Source of the DNA: Setomelanomma holmii
Taxonomy: Eukaryota; Ascomycota; Dothideomycetes; Pleosporales; Phaeosphaeriaceae
Length of the DNA stretch: 64,000 nucleotides
Direction of reading: 5' to 3'
Assembly (NCBI GenBank): GCA_010015745.1
Contig: ML978166.1
Location: 1-64,000, forward strand
Shown here: positions 1 to 11,416 of the stretch, piece by piece
Position numbering within the stretch: position 1 is the stretch's first letter
How the letters are laid out: the number at the start of each line of letters is the position of its first letter
Program-made: the position numbers and the translations under genes
The notes under the pieces: generated by a model
The model's database searches: none
Told to the model about the DNA's origin: nothing
What the model saw: the letters and a program-made list of their open reading frames with translations, nothing else

Positions 1-302
1 CGTCCTATGAAAGCCTCCCAGGGGGCATGAAAGACGGGTAGCGCCCTGACTAGTCAGGTGCTCCTATTCTTTGGGTGTTGGCAGTGTGTGCAGTCTGGTA
101 GGGTAATTTCCGCCAGTTGAAAAGACTCTATCTAGGTTCTGGGCCGTAGGGCCAGGGATGTGTTAAGCAATGAAGCAGAGCTCTTGTTCTGGGGCCAGTG
201 GGCCTAGGGCGTTAGCGTTAAAGCTGGGGGAGGGGGTATGAAGGTGACAAATGAGAGGGCTTGTGTGTTATGTTTCTTCTTGCAGAAGGGATGAGCGAGG
301 GA
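1..302. other. No supported gene at the left edge
   Basis: I see no coding frame or RNA gene here. This is where the missing C-terminal part of the neighbouring MDR reductase should lie, because that gene reads leftward, but the translated minus strand shows nothing resembling that fold. Confidence 0.4.
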
Positions 303-1263
303 CTAATCAGCACACGTGAGCGGCCGAGGCCGGTGTTGTATTGATACAGCAGCAACCTGGACATACGGCCTAGGCGTGCCACCAAGTATTCGCGGCCACA
401 AGAAGTTCTTTGCCGTTGTACACAACATGCCTAGCATGCTCCAGTACGTGTAGCTCTGCAGTCTAGGTCCAACAGTAACATATGGTCGTCCCTCTTTCAA
501 GAACGCAGGGGAATTGGTATATACCTCCTGAATCCCAACAGCGTCAATCGCGACGTCAAATCGCTCCTCGCTAAGCTCTCTGATTAGATGCGGTACCAAT
601 GGCTGCGCTTCGCGGTCGATCAGTTCGATCTTGCATCTCCCACCTCCTGTCTGAGAATCATCGGGAGTAGTAAGCTTCCGTAACCATTCCATGCTTCGCC
701 CGGAACATATCGCGACGACTCTCCCCGTCTCTCCAACCTTTTCAAGACACATTTGCAACGCAAGATGTCCAATGCCGCCACCAGCGCCGTTCAGTAGGAC
801 TGCATATCCGCGCTTCAAGTTCGCAGCTTTGATCAGTTCAAGGGCTGTGGCGCCTGCAATACCTAGGCCAGTGGCTTCGGGAAGACCAATTGTATCTGGC
901 TTTTGCAAAAACGGCAGCGCTATCGACAACGACGTAATCGGCCAATGCGCCGGATGTGCTCTTGACATGCTCTCCTATGGGTATCGAGCCGAAGACTTGC
1001 ATTCCAACTGCCAATCTGTCCACATCGGTTGCTATCTCCTCAATCATGCCAGCGAAGTCCATTTCTGGAACTGCTGGGGAGGCGCGAAAGATGAAGGGGA
1101 GCAGATGCATTACGATAGTGGAGCCGGGATTGAGAGCACAGTGGGATATGCGGATAAGGACTTGTGTTGGGGAAGTGATGCGAGGTCTGGGAATGGTGGT
1201 TGGTGCGAGGATAAGAATAGGTGGTCCACGAGTTGTGTGGGTGTATGCGCGTATTGTTGACAT
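303..1263 (-). pseudogene. MDR-family (zinc-free alcohol dehydrogenase/quinone reductase-like) oxidoreductase, frameshifted and C-truncated
   Basis: Medium-chain dehydrogenases of this type reduce quinones or enones with NAD(P)H in the cytosol. The start at 1263 opens a GroES-like domain with ALNPGST and VPEMDFAG. The second frame carries the Rossmann segment with the nucleotide-binding NGAGGGIGHLALQM. The two parts are in different frames: the first reads ...DYVVVDSAAVFAK and the second KPDTIGLPEATGLG. They overlap at about 900-911 next to short T/A runs, so one extra base explains the break. After LGGTPRPYVQV the protein ends within about 15 residues, while relatives continue roughly 60-80 residues more. 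No catalytic-zinc cysteines are seen. Family assignment is firm. Whether the frameshift is real or a base-call error in a homopolymer is open, but the C-terminal loss is separate from it and supports pseudogene status. Confidence 0.65.
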
Positions 1264-2032
1264 ACTGATGGATGTGTTGGGTGGAGTGTTGATGGTTGTG
1301 ATTATGCCTTTTGGTACAGCCGACTGACTGAGACTGGAGAAGTGTAATTGACGAGACAGGCGGAGGTAGAGACGATATTAAGGAGATTAAGAGCCATCAA
1401 AAGGGATTTCATGAAGACACGTTGCAGTGTCCAGATCGAGAAGCTGCACTGAAAGTGGTGTGGTACCACGAGGCTCGAATATGGGAGCTGAAGCGACGGC
1501 CGAGAGTATGGTGTCAGGCAGCACTTTTGTCGAATGATGTCGTACTGGTAGCGAGAGACCAAGATAGTTATTGAAGGGACAATGAAGTCGTAGAATGAGG
1601 CACAGTTTGCCCTTCAATTTCATTGAGGTCGCATGTGTCGTCAACTGCATTGTCGCAATGGTTGAAGGTCGCACGACGGTATTGATTGCGACGAGAAGGT
1701 CTCTTTAATTGAGACTAATTCGGACCGCGGAATCATAAAGCTGGAGACGTGTAATTATGAGTCCAAAGGCTGATGGATTATAGTGCATCAGTTGATGGAA
1801 GCTGCCATACGAGGTCCTCCGCAAACCCCACCGGCTAAAGTTGCCATCTAAGGGGCATGCGGGGTTGAGCCGAGGCAGGTACATCTCCAATGGACGCGTC
1901 TCTCCACAATCGAGCACGAGTATCGAGTCCACAAGCCAGGATGCATTTCCTAATCATAATCTCCTCAGCAAGACGCGTTAGAGAGCTCCAAGAAAACTGC
2001 GCAAGTTTCGACGCTACGTCACGAAAACCACC
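1264..2032. other. Intergenic spacer between divergent genes
   Basis: The spacer lies between the minus-strand MDR reductase remnant and the plus-strand acyl-CoA dehydrogenase and should hold both promoters. No TATA box is obvious, and the short frames here show no protein-like composition. Confidence 0.45.
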
Positions 2033-4048
2033 ATGACACAGCGACCACTACAAGCATCCTCATCAACATCCGGCTTCTTCCAAGCCCTTCCCGTCCTTCC
2101 GCCTCAGTACACATCCGTAGATGCGCTCTCATCAAGCGCGAGATCTCAGCGTGGCCCAAACAATGGATCAGACGACAGGGTCATAGACCGAGTGTCGAGC
2201 CTCTACCTTCCATCGAACGCGACCGACGTTACCAAACACTTCCATCACATTGCTCGTGTTTCTCTGCACCCATCAGTTCTTGTGCATGCCACAGATGCAG
2301 AGACAAATCCTCCAGTCCTCCGTCCTTTGACCACATTTGGCGAAGAGAACAAGAATGATCCACTATGGACGACAACTGGATGGCAGAAGTTGAAAGAGAT
2401 TGGATTTGAAGAGGGCGTTGTGGCTGTTGCGTATGACAAGTCGAAGACGATCTACAATCGTCGGATCTACGAGTTCGTATTGAATCACCTCTGGAGCTCA
2501 ACAGGTACGATGACTGGATGTCCTATGAGCATGACGGATGGTGCGGCTAAGCTCTTGGGTAGACATCTTGGTGAACCAGAGGGAGACCAGCCGGGTCGTA
2601 ATGCTGTTTTTCAAGAGGCCTACAGGAGACTCACAAGCCGAGACCCAAATCAGGCATGGACGAGCGGGCAATGGATGACGGAAAGGACTGGCGGAAGCGA
2701 CGTATCTGGCACAGAAACCGTTGCCAATCGCATGTCGTCCGAGGAAGTCGAGCAGGAAGTAAAGGCTGGTCGGGGTATCGATGCTGTTGGTATGCCACTG
2801 GGCCCATGGAAGATCGACGGCTTCAAGTGGTTCAGCAGCGCGACTGATTCCGAAATGGCAGTTCTGCTTGCGCGAACGGCTAAAGGCGGACTGTCTGCGT
2901 TTTACATACCTATGCGGCGAAGAATTGGAGACAAGGCACCTACGGCAAATAGCATAAACGAAGAAGCGCCACCAACAACCGAATTGAACGGCATCCGCAT
3001 CCAGAGACTGAAGAACAAGCTTGGAACCAAATCATTACCGACGGCTGAGCTCGAGTTGAACGGTACCCGGGGTTGGCTTATCGGAAAGGAAGGACTAGGT
3101 GTCAAGGATATATCAGCAATTCTCAACATCACCAGACTTTCGACAGGAGCTGGTAGCGCCGCAAATTGGGGACGTGGCCTCGCCATCTGCCGCGCATACA
3201 GCAAAGTGCGCAAAGTTCGTGGCGGTCTGCTTCAAGACAATCCAGCACACCTACGATGGATGGCAGATGAGACTGTCAAATACTGGGCTGCTGCTCATTT
3301 TGCTTTCCTTGGAGTGGCTCTCCAGGGGTCATTGGAGCAAGACTGGGACAATATGGTTGGCGACACGAAAGCTGCGAAGCTCATACCGAAGGACAAGACA
3401 CAAGTCGCTGCGCTCTTGCGTCTCATATTACCGGTCATGAAAGCGCAAGTGAGTGTCGCATCTGTCCACGGTCTGCGGCAATGCATGGAATGTCTTGGTG
3501 GCGTTGGCTATTGCGAAAACAACGAGGATGGCGGCCTTATGAACGTCGCAAAGATCTATCGCGACAACCTCGTCAATCCGATCTGGGAGGGCACAGTTAG
3601 TGTCTTGGCTGAGGACGTTGTACGGGTGCTGTTGGACAAGCGACTTGGCGATGGCGACATCCTGCAGAACGTTTTCGCTGCTTGGGTACGGGGTGTGCTC
3701 AGCTCTTGCGCACCCGCCTTCAAAGCAGAGGTTGCCATTGTTGAGGAGAGATTGCAGGCTCTTTCCAGCATCGTGCGTGGAGCCACTAAGGATGAGCTCT
3801 TGTATCGAGGCCGCGAGCTGCTGGATCATATTCATGTTATCGTCAGTGGTTCTGCGCTTTTGTACGATGCCACTGTCAACCCAGATACGACTACGAACGA
3901 GATTGCGATCCGGTGGGTACGATCGAAGTCGCTCAGATCTGTAGCATCGACTACAACTCAAAGCGACTGGAAGAGCACTGTTCAGACGGATAAAGCCATC
4001 TTCCTAGGCTTCACTGATGGTGAAGTGAACCAAGCTTCAAAGCTGTAA
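2033..4048 (+). CDS. AidB-like acyl-CoA dehydrogenase family protein
   Basis: A single exon encodes 671 residues. The protein belongs to the flavin-dependent acyl-CoA dehydrogenase superfamily, in the branch of bacterial AidB and its long fungal relatives. The clearest signature is MTERTGGSDVSGTET near residue 215, which forms part of the flavin-binding middle domain. It is followed by a beta-rich stretch with GFKWFSSATDSEMAVLLART. The helical C-terminal domain holds CMECLGGVGYCENNEDGGLMNVAKIYRD... and NPIWEGTVSVL, both typical of the AidB branch. The N-terminus has a serine-rich start and no clear targeting signal. The substrate is unknown; AidB-type proteins often lack strong fatty acyl-CoA activity. 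The start ATG at 2033 is the first in frame after a stretch with no upstream coding sense. No lesions were seen, and the gene looks intact and expressed. Confidence 0.9.
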   Translation: MTQRPLQASSSTSGFFQALPVLPPQYTSVDALSSSARSQRGPNNGSDDRVIDRVSSLYLPSNATDVTKHFHHIARVSLHPSVLVHATDAETNPPVLRPLTTFGEENKNDPLWTTTGWQKLKEIGFEEGVVAVAYDKSKTIYNRRIYEFVLNHLWSSTGTMTGCPMSMTDGAAKLLGRHLGEPEGDQPGRNAVFQEAYRRLTSRDPNQAWTSGQWMTERTGGSDVSGTETVANRMSSEEVEQEVKAGRGIDAVGMPLGPWKIDGFKWFSSATDSEMAVLLARTAKGGLSAFYIPMRRRIGDKAPTANSINEEAPPTTELNGIRIQRLKNKLGTKSLPTAELELNGTRGWLIGKEGLGVKDISAILNITRLSTGAGSAANWGRGLAICRAYSKVRKVRGGLLQDNPAHLRWMADETVKYWAAAHFAFLGVALQGSLEQDWDNMVGDTKAAKLIPKDKTQVAALLRLILPVMKAQVSVASVHGLRQCMECLGGVGYCENNEDGGLMNVAKIYRDNLVNPIWEGTVSVLAEDVVRVLLDKRLGDGDILQNVFAAWVRGVLSSCAPAFKAEVAIVEERLQALSSIVRGATKDELLYRGRELLDHIHVIVSGSALLYDATVNPDTTTNEIAIRWVRSKSLRSVASTTTQSDWKSTVQTDKAIFLGFTDGEVNQASKL

Positions 4049-5004
4049 TTGAAAATCGACCACAGTAGTCGCACCGAATCGCAAACATGCTCACAGCCGC
4101 TGCAAATTGAAACCAGCCAATCCCTGCCAGTCGTGGTCGTGATAAGCTTATATTGGTGGGTCGGTGATCGCTCTAAGCCGCGTCCCCGCATTCTCCGATG
4201 CATCGTCCGGCGTCCACCACCAGCTATTCTGGGTCTCCGCTCATTGTCCGCAAATGGACAAGCTCTACAAATTTTAAGAATGTACGATGCTGATGTCGTG
4301 CTGGAGCTTAGTGTTGAGAGTCGTAGCTCTTACTCAAGTTTGTTTCCTGACTTTTAGCTCCCAGCAGAGTCTAGATTGCTCACAGTAAACGTGACATGCG
4401 CAGAAGGTTCTAAATCTGTACACCACGACATTTCATGGTCGGCTCTTTCCGCGAGCTGCATGAGACAGTCTAGCTAGTTTTAGCTCGGTGATGCATATCG
4501 TACCACGTCGCAGTTAAGAGGCGAGTATCACGAAACGCTGATCTTAGAAGAAAGTTACCAGCACTGGCTGGCAATCTCACCAGGCTATTGGAGTGCCGAG
4601 TCTTACCGACGCCTGCTTGATAATGCTTCAACAGAATGACCCTCAGGCCGCCAATCAGTATGTATGCTTACTGTTGAGGCAGGAAGAAGCGAGCCAACTG
4701 TGGACACGATGCTGGCACGAACAGTACGATTTAATCAGCACTCACCATGCCTCATGCATGCAGCCTAAACTTTGAGATGCGGCTGGCTGATCGCTTTGAC
4801 GAAAACGTGTCTTACAGCAGGGCTGTTCATGCAGTTTCCGAGGTCTGCCAAGGATATTGGTATAGTGCTGATCCTGGTGTGCATTCGGCGAATATATCCA
4901 GCCTGAAACGATGAGACGGAGTGTATAAGATGTAGCTAACTTCTCTCACTGAAGGCATCCTTCAAGGCACCAGTTCCCAAAGTTGAAGCGCCAGGACTCT
5001 GAAG
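4049..5004. other. Intergenic spacer
   Basis: The region is about 0.95 kb downstream of the acyl-CoA dehydrogenase and upstream of the MFS gene. It contains only short frames with no domain-like content. It presumably holds a 3' UTR and the transporter promoter. Confidence 0.45.
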
Positions 5005-6712
5005 ATGGCGACACCTCATAATGTCGAGCTCATTCCGGGCACGGAGATCATGAACGATGATGGGACTGCGAAGAAGACTCTCGTTCCTCGACCTTCCTCT
5101 GATCCTCAGGATCCGTTGAACTGGTCGACTCCATGGAAGCGTACGTCTGCTTTCATTGTTTTTCGCATCAATGCTGACCATCCTTGCCAGTCACCGTCAT
5201 GGCCAGCCAATGGCTGTTCACATGGATCTCCGTCACTGGCGCGCTTTCCATTGCACCCATGTTCCCTCTTCTTGGCCAGGAATTCCACCTCAACAATAAT
5301 CAGCTCTCGCTGCTCACTGGCATTACTGTCATTACGCTTGGCTTTGCCAACTTCTTCATTGTGCCACTGAGCAACATCTTCGGACGCCGCACTATCAGCT
5401 TGATCTTCTCTGTTCTCATTATGCTGACATGCATCTGGCAAGCGCTCGCTACTTCGCATCGCAGCCTGCTCGCTGCGCGTGCGGTAAATGGTCTGGTATG
5501 CGCAACGAGTGAGACCATCCCAGTGCAGATGATTGCCGACGTATTCTTCCTCCATGAACGTGGCTTGTGGACCGGTGTATACTTGTAAGCTTCTCGTCTG
5601 CCCTCTTCGATCCTGACTGATCATTTCCTAGCACTGGCTACTTCCTGGGAGCTTTTCTTGGGCCAGTCATGGCTGGCAACATTGGCGGACGCCATGGCTG
5701 GAAGTCATTCTTCTGGCTCGAGACTGCACTATCAGCATTCTCAATCATCCTGATTGCTCTCACCTTCCCGGAGACCAAGTATCACCGCAACAACACGGCT
5801 CTGAAGTCAATCTCGCCGCCACAAACCATCCAACGGAATGACAGCGATGCCGAAGCACATTTGGAGAAGTCCACAACCCACACAGTAGCTGCGCAAAACT
5901 CCGAAAGCAGCTCGCTAGAGACACCAACCCTCGTCAAGGGCCGTCCATCACGCGCACAATTTATGCCTTTCCAAAAGCCAGACCCGCGCTGGAAGATGTT
6001 TGTCTTGCGCGACACCTGGACTCCGATCAAAGTCTTCTTCAACCCCATCATCCTCTGGGCAGGCCTGATGCTCGCCGGACCCGCCGACCTTGTCCTCTTT
6101 TTCAACATCACCGAGTCTCCAGTCCTCGCGGCACCACCATACCTCTTTAAACCTGACCAGGTCGGCTATACCAACTTTGCGTTCGCGGTCGGTGCGCTCA
6201 TCGGTCTCGCCACCGCTGGCCCGTACTCAGACTGGGTGGCTGCTCGCGCAACGCGCAAGAACGGCGGCGTGCGTGAAGCGGAGATGAGGCTGCCTGCGCT
6301 GTGGTTCTACATGATCATCACGATGCTCTCGCTCATCCTTGGTGGTCTTGCGTACCAGCGCCAATGGGCATGGGGTCATATCGTCGTATGGGGCTATGGC
6401 TTCGCAGGCTTGTCTGTGACTACGGTGCCTACGATTTGTATCGCATACGCGATTGATTGTTACAAGCCTATCTCTGGTGAGATCATGGTTGTGGCTACGG
6501 TCTGCAAGAACTTTATCGCATTTTCATATAGCTACTGGGTGTTTGACGTTGCACATGCCAGCAAGGATGGTTGGATCACACCTGCGATGGTTATCTTTGC
6601 GTGTACGGTTGGGCCGGCGCTGTTCGCGTTTCCATTGTACTACGGATTGGGTAAGAGGATTAGGAGATGGACGAAGGATTCGGATGTGCATCGTATGGAG
6701 GAGATCATTTAA
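5005..6712 (+). CDS. MFS transporter, DHA1 family (HOL1-like)
   Basis: Major facilitator at the plasma membrane, of the fungal DHA1/HOL1-like group that moves small organic solutes or drugs by proton coupling. Three exons fit: 5005-5140, 5191-5584 and 5632-6712. The introns are 50 and 47 nt with GTACGT/CCAG and GTAAGC/CTAG ends, and every junction keeps frame, giving about 536 residues. The cytosolic N-terminus ends in DPQDPLNWSTPWK, a fungal DHA1 hallmark. Loop 2-3 has NIFGRRT, the motif A equivalent, and TM6 ends in GWKSFFWLETALSAFS. A long hydrophilic central loop (HLEKSTTHTVAAQNS region) separates the two six-helix halves, and LTFPETKYHR precedes it. No lesions were seen. The substrate cannot be told from sequence. 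Confidence 0.88.
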
Positions 6713-7194
6713 GTGAGTGCTGCATGAATGTTTCGACAGGCTCGAAGCGGGCGCGGAGCGTGTGACCAGCGTTGGGAAGATTTCCGGTTACCAAACCGAG
6801 ATATAATGTGCGCCCAGGAACTCAAAATGAATGCGAACTTTGTCAAGATGCTGTGCTAAGAAACGTCTCAATCTTGCTATTCTTCATGATCCGGTAGGGT
6901 GTGAGTCTTTTGTTGATCCTAGTGTATTCAGGGGAAGCAGTCGCGCTGTCGTGTTTCATCGGGTCTGTGGACGAGGAAGCTATACGTCGAGAATGCGTGC
7001 AGCACAGCTTAAAGCATAGTGGAAGTCGTCGCGGGGTTGATGGTTTGCAGGACTTCCTTTGGGATATCTGGTGTTGAGAGTCAAAAGGCGACTGCCATCT
7101 TCTCGGGCCGATTTCTTGGCAAAATGGCGTCATCGAAGCGCTTCTGCAAAGTGTCGCACAATGACAGGCGAATCACTCATCCGTTACACCAATC
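6713..7194. other. Intergenic spacer
   Basis: About 480 nt between the MFS gene and the SDR gene on the same strand. Only short unsupported frames are present. Confidence 0.4.
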
Positions 7195-8075
7195 ATGTCA
7201 ATATCAGGCGTACAAAATAAAGTGGTCATAGTAACAGGGTGCAGCAGTGGCATCGGCCTCGCGACGGCTCGATTGTTCTTGCAACGACAAGCCCTTGTCT
7301 TCGGCATCGATGTGGGATCAATACCACAAAAGCTTGCCGACGAGCATCAGACCTTCACCTTCCATCAGACCAACCTCACTGAAACAAGAGCTGTGGACGA
7401 GGCTGTATCGAGGTGTCATCAGCAACATGGAAGAATCGATGTGCTTGTCAATTGCGCGGGTATCAGCGATGGATGGAGTAGTGCAGACACGATCCACGAA
7501 GAAGAGTGGGAGCGCGTCATGGCTATCAATCTCACTGCACCGATTCGATTGATGAAAGCCGTGTTGCCTTTCATGAAGGAGCAGAGGGAAGGCTCTATCG
7601 TCAACGTTGCAAGCAAAGCTGGTGTCTCTGGTGCCTCGGCAGGCATCGCATATACAGCAAGCAAGCATGGGCTTGTATGTTCTTCACTTACACACTTTGC
7701 ATCGTAAAAGCTCACATGGATAGGTTGGCGCCACGAAGAATGTCGCATGGCGATTTCATCAAGACGGTATTCGATGCAATGGCGTGCTGCCGGGCGGCGT
7801 TGCGACAAACATTGCATCTTCGGTTCAAATGAACCAGTTTGATTCTGCGGGCTTCAATGCCTTTTTGTCAGTAGCATCTACGTTCCCCTGCTTCCGGGCT
7901 AACATATGATAGTCCCACCGTGCAGTTGCATGTCTCGAAGGATAGCGAGGGAACTCCTGTGCCAGTAATCGGGGTCGATGATGTTGCGCGAGGTATTGCC
8001 TTTCTAGCATCGGATGAGGCGAAGATGATAAATGGAGCGATGATTCCAATTGACAACGCCTGGTCGACGATATAG
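7195..8075 (+). CDS. Short-chain dehydrogenase/reductase (SDR)
   Basis: Classical SDR, an NAD(P)-dependent oxidoreductase, probably cytosolic. The best model has three exons: 7195-7674, 7724-7866 and 7913-8075, giving 261 residues, close to the usual 250-260. The introns are 49 and 46 nt; the second uses a less common GTCAGT donor but has a GCTAAC branch site just before its AG. Motifs run in order: TGCSSGIG cofactor loop near residue 14, NCAG near 89, the active-site serine in NVASKAG, then YTASKHG with catalytic Tyr and Lys, and PGGVATN after the active site. The C-terminus INGAMIPIDNAWSTI resembles the usual end of SDRs that have a cofactor-covering lid. Substrate unknown. Without splicing the frame ends early, which could make the gene look truncated, but the spliced product is complete. 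Confidence 0.85.
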
Positions 8076-8234
8076 CGGGTACAACATAAACTGTTGCAAT
8101 CATTCCCTAATTGATAATTGCTCAATTCTCATTGCCAACGCAGTCACCATAAGCCTGGACGTTTGCATCGCGAATTTTCGGGTGACAGTGGAGGTGAAAG
8201 TGGGTCCACAATCACAGCCCGTGCGCCTCAGCAC

Positions 8235-8241
8235 TTATAAG
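8235..8241 (+). promoter_or_regulatory. TATA-like element
   Basis: TTATAAG lies about 130 nt upstream of the start at 8370, a plausible distance for a core promoter with a short 5' UTR. It is a weak call, based on sequence and position only. Confidence 0.3.
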
Positions 8242-8369
8242 AACAGCGCCCCATCACCTCGCTGGATCCTTCTTCTGCGTAGTCCAGCCACTACCTCGAT
8301 TTCAACCCCAACCCAACAAGTTCAGCTCCTACTCTGACACAATATCGCGCACTCAGACAGCCCTTCGTC

Positions 8370-9668
8370 ATGGCGGAGACCTGCGACGACCCCTTTCGAT
8401 TCCTGGACTTGCCTGGCGAGCTACGTAACAAGGTCTACGCTCTCCTTCTCTGCTACTTCTCCGACGAATTGAGTCCCCATGAAGTCCAAACAGGGTGGAC
8501 CGACGACCTCAGCGTGGAATGGGCGGTTCATGATATCGACACAGCTATCCTTCGTGTTAGTAGCCTCCTTCATCGCGAAGCTTTTGACGTGATGGTTAAG
8601 GTCAATCGCTTCGTACGCATCTGGTCGAATACCGCCTTGCCTCTACAGCCAATTGTCGTCATTGACAGTATCCCAGTAGTCATGCAGGACGTCCACAGCA
8701 TCACAACTTTCAAAGGCTACGTGCTGGACGTCTGCCTGTCCACTTCGAAGCCACTACACGTCCACCAGGAGCAAAGATACGATATACGTCCATGTAGCCT
8801 AGTAATACGCGCTCGGGATCTTCATTTACTCTCAGAGGGCATCATGCATGCAGAAACCCACTGTCCCGATTTTTCCACCTCCATTGTCATCGATATCAAC
8901 GTCGCGCCAATATTGGATCATCACAAGATGCCACGTTATGAAGGTTCATTTGCAGAGTTCTTTTCCGAATCTATACAACAGGCCCTGCTCGCACCATTCC
9001 GAACGCTTTGCAACATGGAGAACTTCACTGTCCGCGGCCATGTGCTGCCCGAGGTCGCGCGATCGGTCGCGGAGGAAGCACGCATGGACGAATGGAGTGG
9101 TAATCCACAGGCAATCATCAGGAAATACGAGTCCGAAACAGAAGAAGCTACTAAGTCATTTCATGCCGGGCACTTGGAGCAAGCTGCTATTGGTTGGGCT
9201 CGTCCTAATTTTGAAATCTTGAGGATGAAGCGCTCCAACACATGGAATTTGCTTGTCGCTCGAGGAGGCCAAAACTTTGTCGACAAAATCGCCGAACTCC
9301 TCTTCTTGCTTTGCCTGAATTCAGTGTGCGCATGTCTTTTGGAGTACTCCTCAGACGCTACCGACCCACTTGTTTCGAAGCATATTTAAGATTCGCACAC
9401 GACATTCATTGAGTGTCTCCTACACACAGCTTTCAACTGTATTGAACCCGGCTTCTGGAAAGAGGGAATTTCTTCGGCTCCAACAAGCGTTCAGCGAGCC
9501 AAGTTGTATGTCCGCCATGCCATGTTTCTTGTCTCACGATTAGGCGCCATCGCAGCTCTAGCCGCCCTACAGAGCGTTACGGAAGCCGAACATTATTCTC
9601 CGAATGACCCGAAAGTTAAAGAGGTCCGAGACAATATCATGCAGATGCTTGGCATGTCTGGACACTGA
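8370..9668 (+). pseudogene. F-box-like fungal protein gene interrupted by one in-frame stop
   Basis: The first open part (8370-9389, 339 residues) starts with FRFLDLPGELRNKVYALLL, the F-box-like opening found in many fungal orphan proteins. The middle has alpha-helical, charged sequence and no catalytic motif. Translation meets TAA at 9387-9389. In exactly the same frame the sequence then reads on for 92 more sense codons to TGA at 9666-9668 (TTFIECLLHTAF ... YVRHAMFLVSRL ... EVRDNIMQMLGM). This looks like a genuine C-terminal domain of TPR-like helices. No GT-AG intron removes the stop while keeping frame. Two readings remain: a recent nonsense mutation with loss of the C-terminus, or a gene that tolerates the shorter product. 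I favour the first. Function unknown. Confidence 0.55.
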
Positions 9669-11416
9669 CGGCTCCCTCAAAGTGGCTCCGCAGTGCATTT
9701 CAACATGATGTTGGCTAAGTTTTCGTTGGCATCTTGCTGTCAATGTCAATGGACGAGACATCGTTCAGCATAATGAAGAGCAAGGGTCTCAAAGACAGTC
9801 ATCGTAATGAAGGGTAGTCATGATTACAAAAACCAAGATGTTACAAGAAATAGTGCATATGCTGTGGAACTTGCCTCGCCCCACTAGTGTCGAACAAAAC
9901 ACAAAAGTCTCCAAACAATCACAACTGCAACAGCTTTCGACCCGCATACCTCTCAATCCTTATTCAAAGTCCTTATTTCACCACTCCCTCAACTTTTGGT
10001 ATCATGGTCGCATATCGATGCGGAACACGAACTGCCCAATCCAGTGTCAGTGACAATGACCCACGACAAGACAGCGCGTCTTCTTGCCACTGGCGCCGTG
10101 CGGGACTCGTTCGTGCGGTTTTATCTCTAGCGAAATCTGTACGTATTTGGAAGACGCCTATGTTGCTTCAACAGCGGTAGATGGAGACAAGTGCTCTCAA
10201 AAAGCACATAATATGTTGCACCTGGCTATGGCACGGGGAACTTCATCTTGACATTTCACAGGATGTGGCTCAATTGTGGCTCACCGAAAACGAGAATTTC
10301 TTCCAAACATGGCTGTTTGGTTCGGTTGCACCAAAGTCATCTGTATGCACTTTCGTACGATCATGCAGTGAAGGAGTCAAAGTTCCGGTCGGTCACTTTC
10401 GTCCAGAACGTTGATGAGGAGATTGTGAAGGTACGACTCCAGAACGCAGAACGAGATATTGACATGAGAGCAAACCCTTCCGCTACAATTCTGCCAAGGT
10501 AGTATCGTCGCATGGCGAAGGTAGTCCGAATACGAAATTCATGCCGATCTTTACCGCATGTAGTTCTTGGTAACACCGGCTTGTGACGGGATTGCGACGT
10601 TCGCTATACCATGGCTCTACCACCGGTGACATTCAGCAGTCGACGGCGAATCCATCGCGGATTGCGCGGCATACCTGAAGAAATATTTGATATCGATCCG
10701 TAGACGTCTAATGCTTTTGGTAGCTGGCTGTGCTCCCTTCCGCTTTCTGATATCTGGATCCGGAAAGACGTATCATATTCGAAGTGCGCTTCTATGCCTG
10801 ATGGCATTTTGTAAACCCGAAATCACAAGATTCAGATCTTAATACCTGTCCTAACTTTGCTGGAGTTGGATGAAGCGACTTCGGATGAGCGCTGGCTGAT
10901 GGAGATGACCTCAACGGGTGCTCCAATCATCGTTGAAGAGCGTTTCGACGCGCCTGCTGCAGCAGGACCTCGTTGAGAAGGCTAAGTACGTCTCGTCCAG
11001 AGCGCATTATGATTTGGCATAGCTGCTTACTCAATTGTTTGTGGGGCCGCGCTGTGCAACCGAATGCACGATAGCTTACAAAGACTGGCGGAGTAAGCAT
11101 CCTCTTGACCAGACCTGGCTAGAGATCCCTCCATATTTTCATTGCCGTCCGCCACTTCTGCTACCATTCCCCAATGCTTTACGGCTTCATGTACTTACAA
11201 CAGCGAAGTTCGAGGCGGCGCAATCTGGCTCAATGCTCATTGGAGGACGACTCACCGAGGTAGCACAGGACGATGTGAGGGAGGAAAGATTGTATGGGGC
11301 CAAGTGCTCTTAATAGAAACACCATGAAGTAAGCAACTTGCCTATTACATGTATTCCAAATAACTTCACCGAATTGCCCTCACGATCGACTGTCTTCGCA
11401 ACCGACCACCCCAAGA
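9669..11416. other. Gene-poor stretch with scattered weak frames
   Basis: About 1.75 kb without a convincing gene. Frames at 9887-10180 and 10248-10502 read in part like protein, but they shift frame, lack a recognisable domain and lack credible splice sites. They could be remnants of a decayed gene. Nothing else was seen. Confidence 0.35.
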
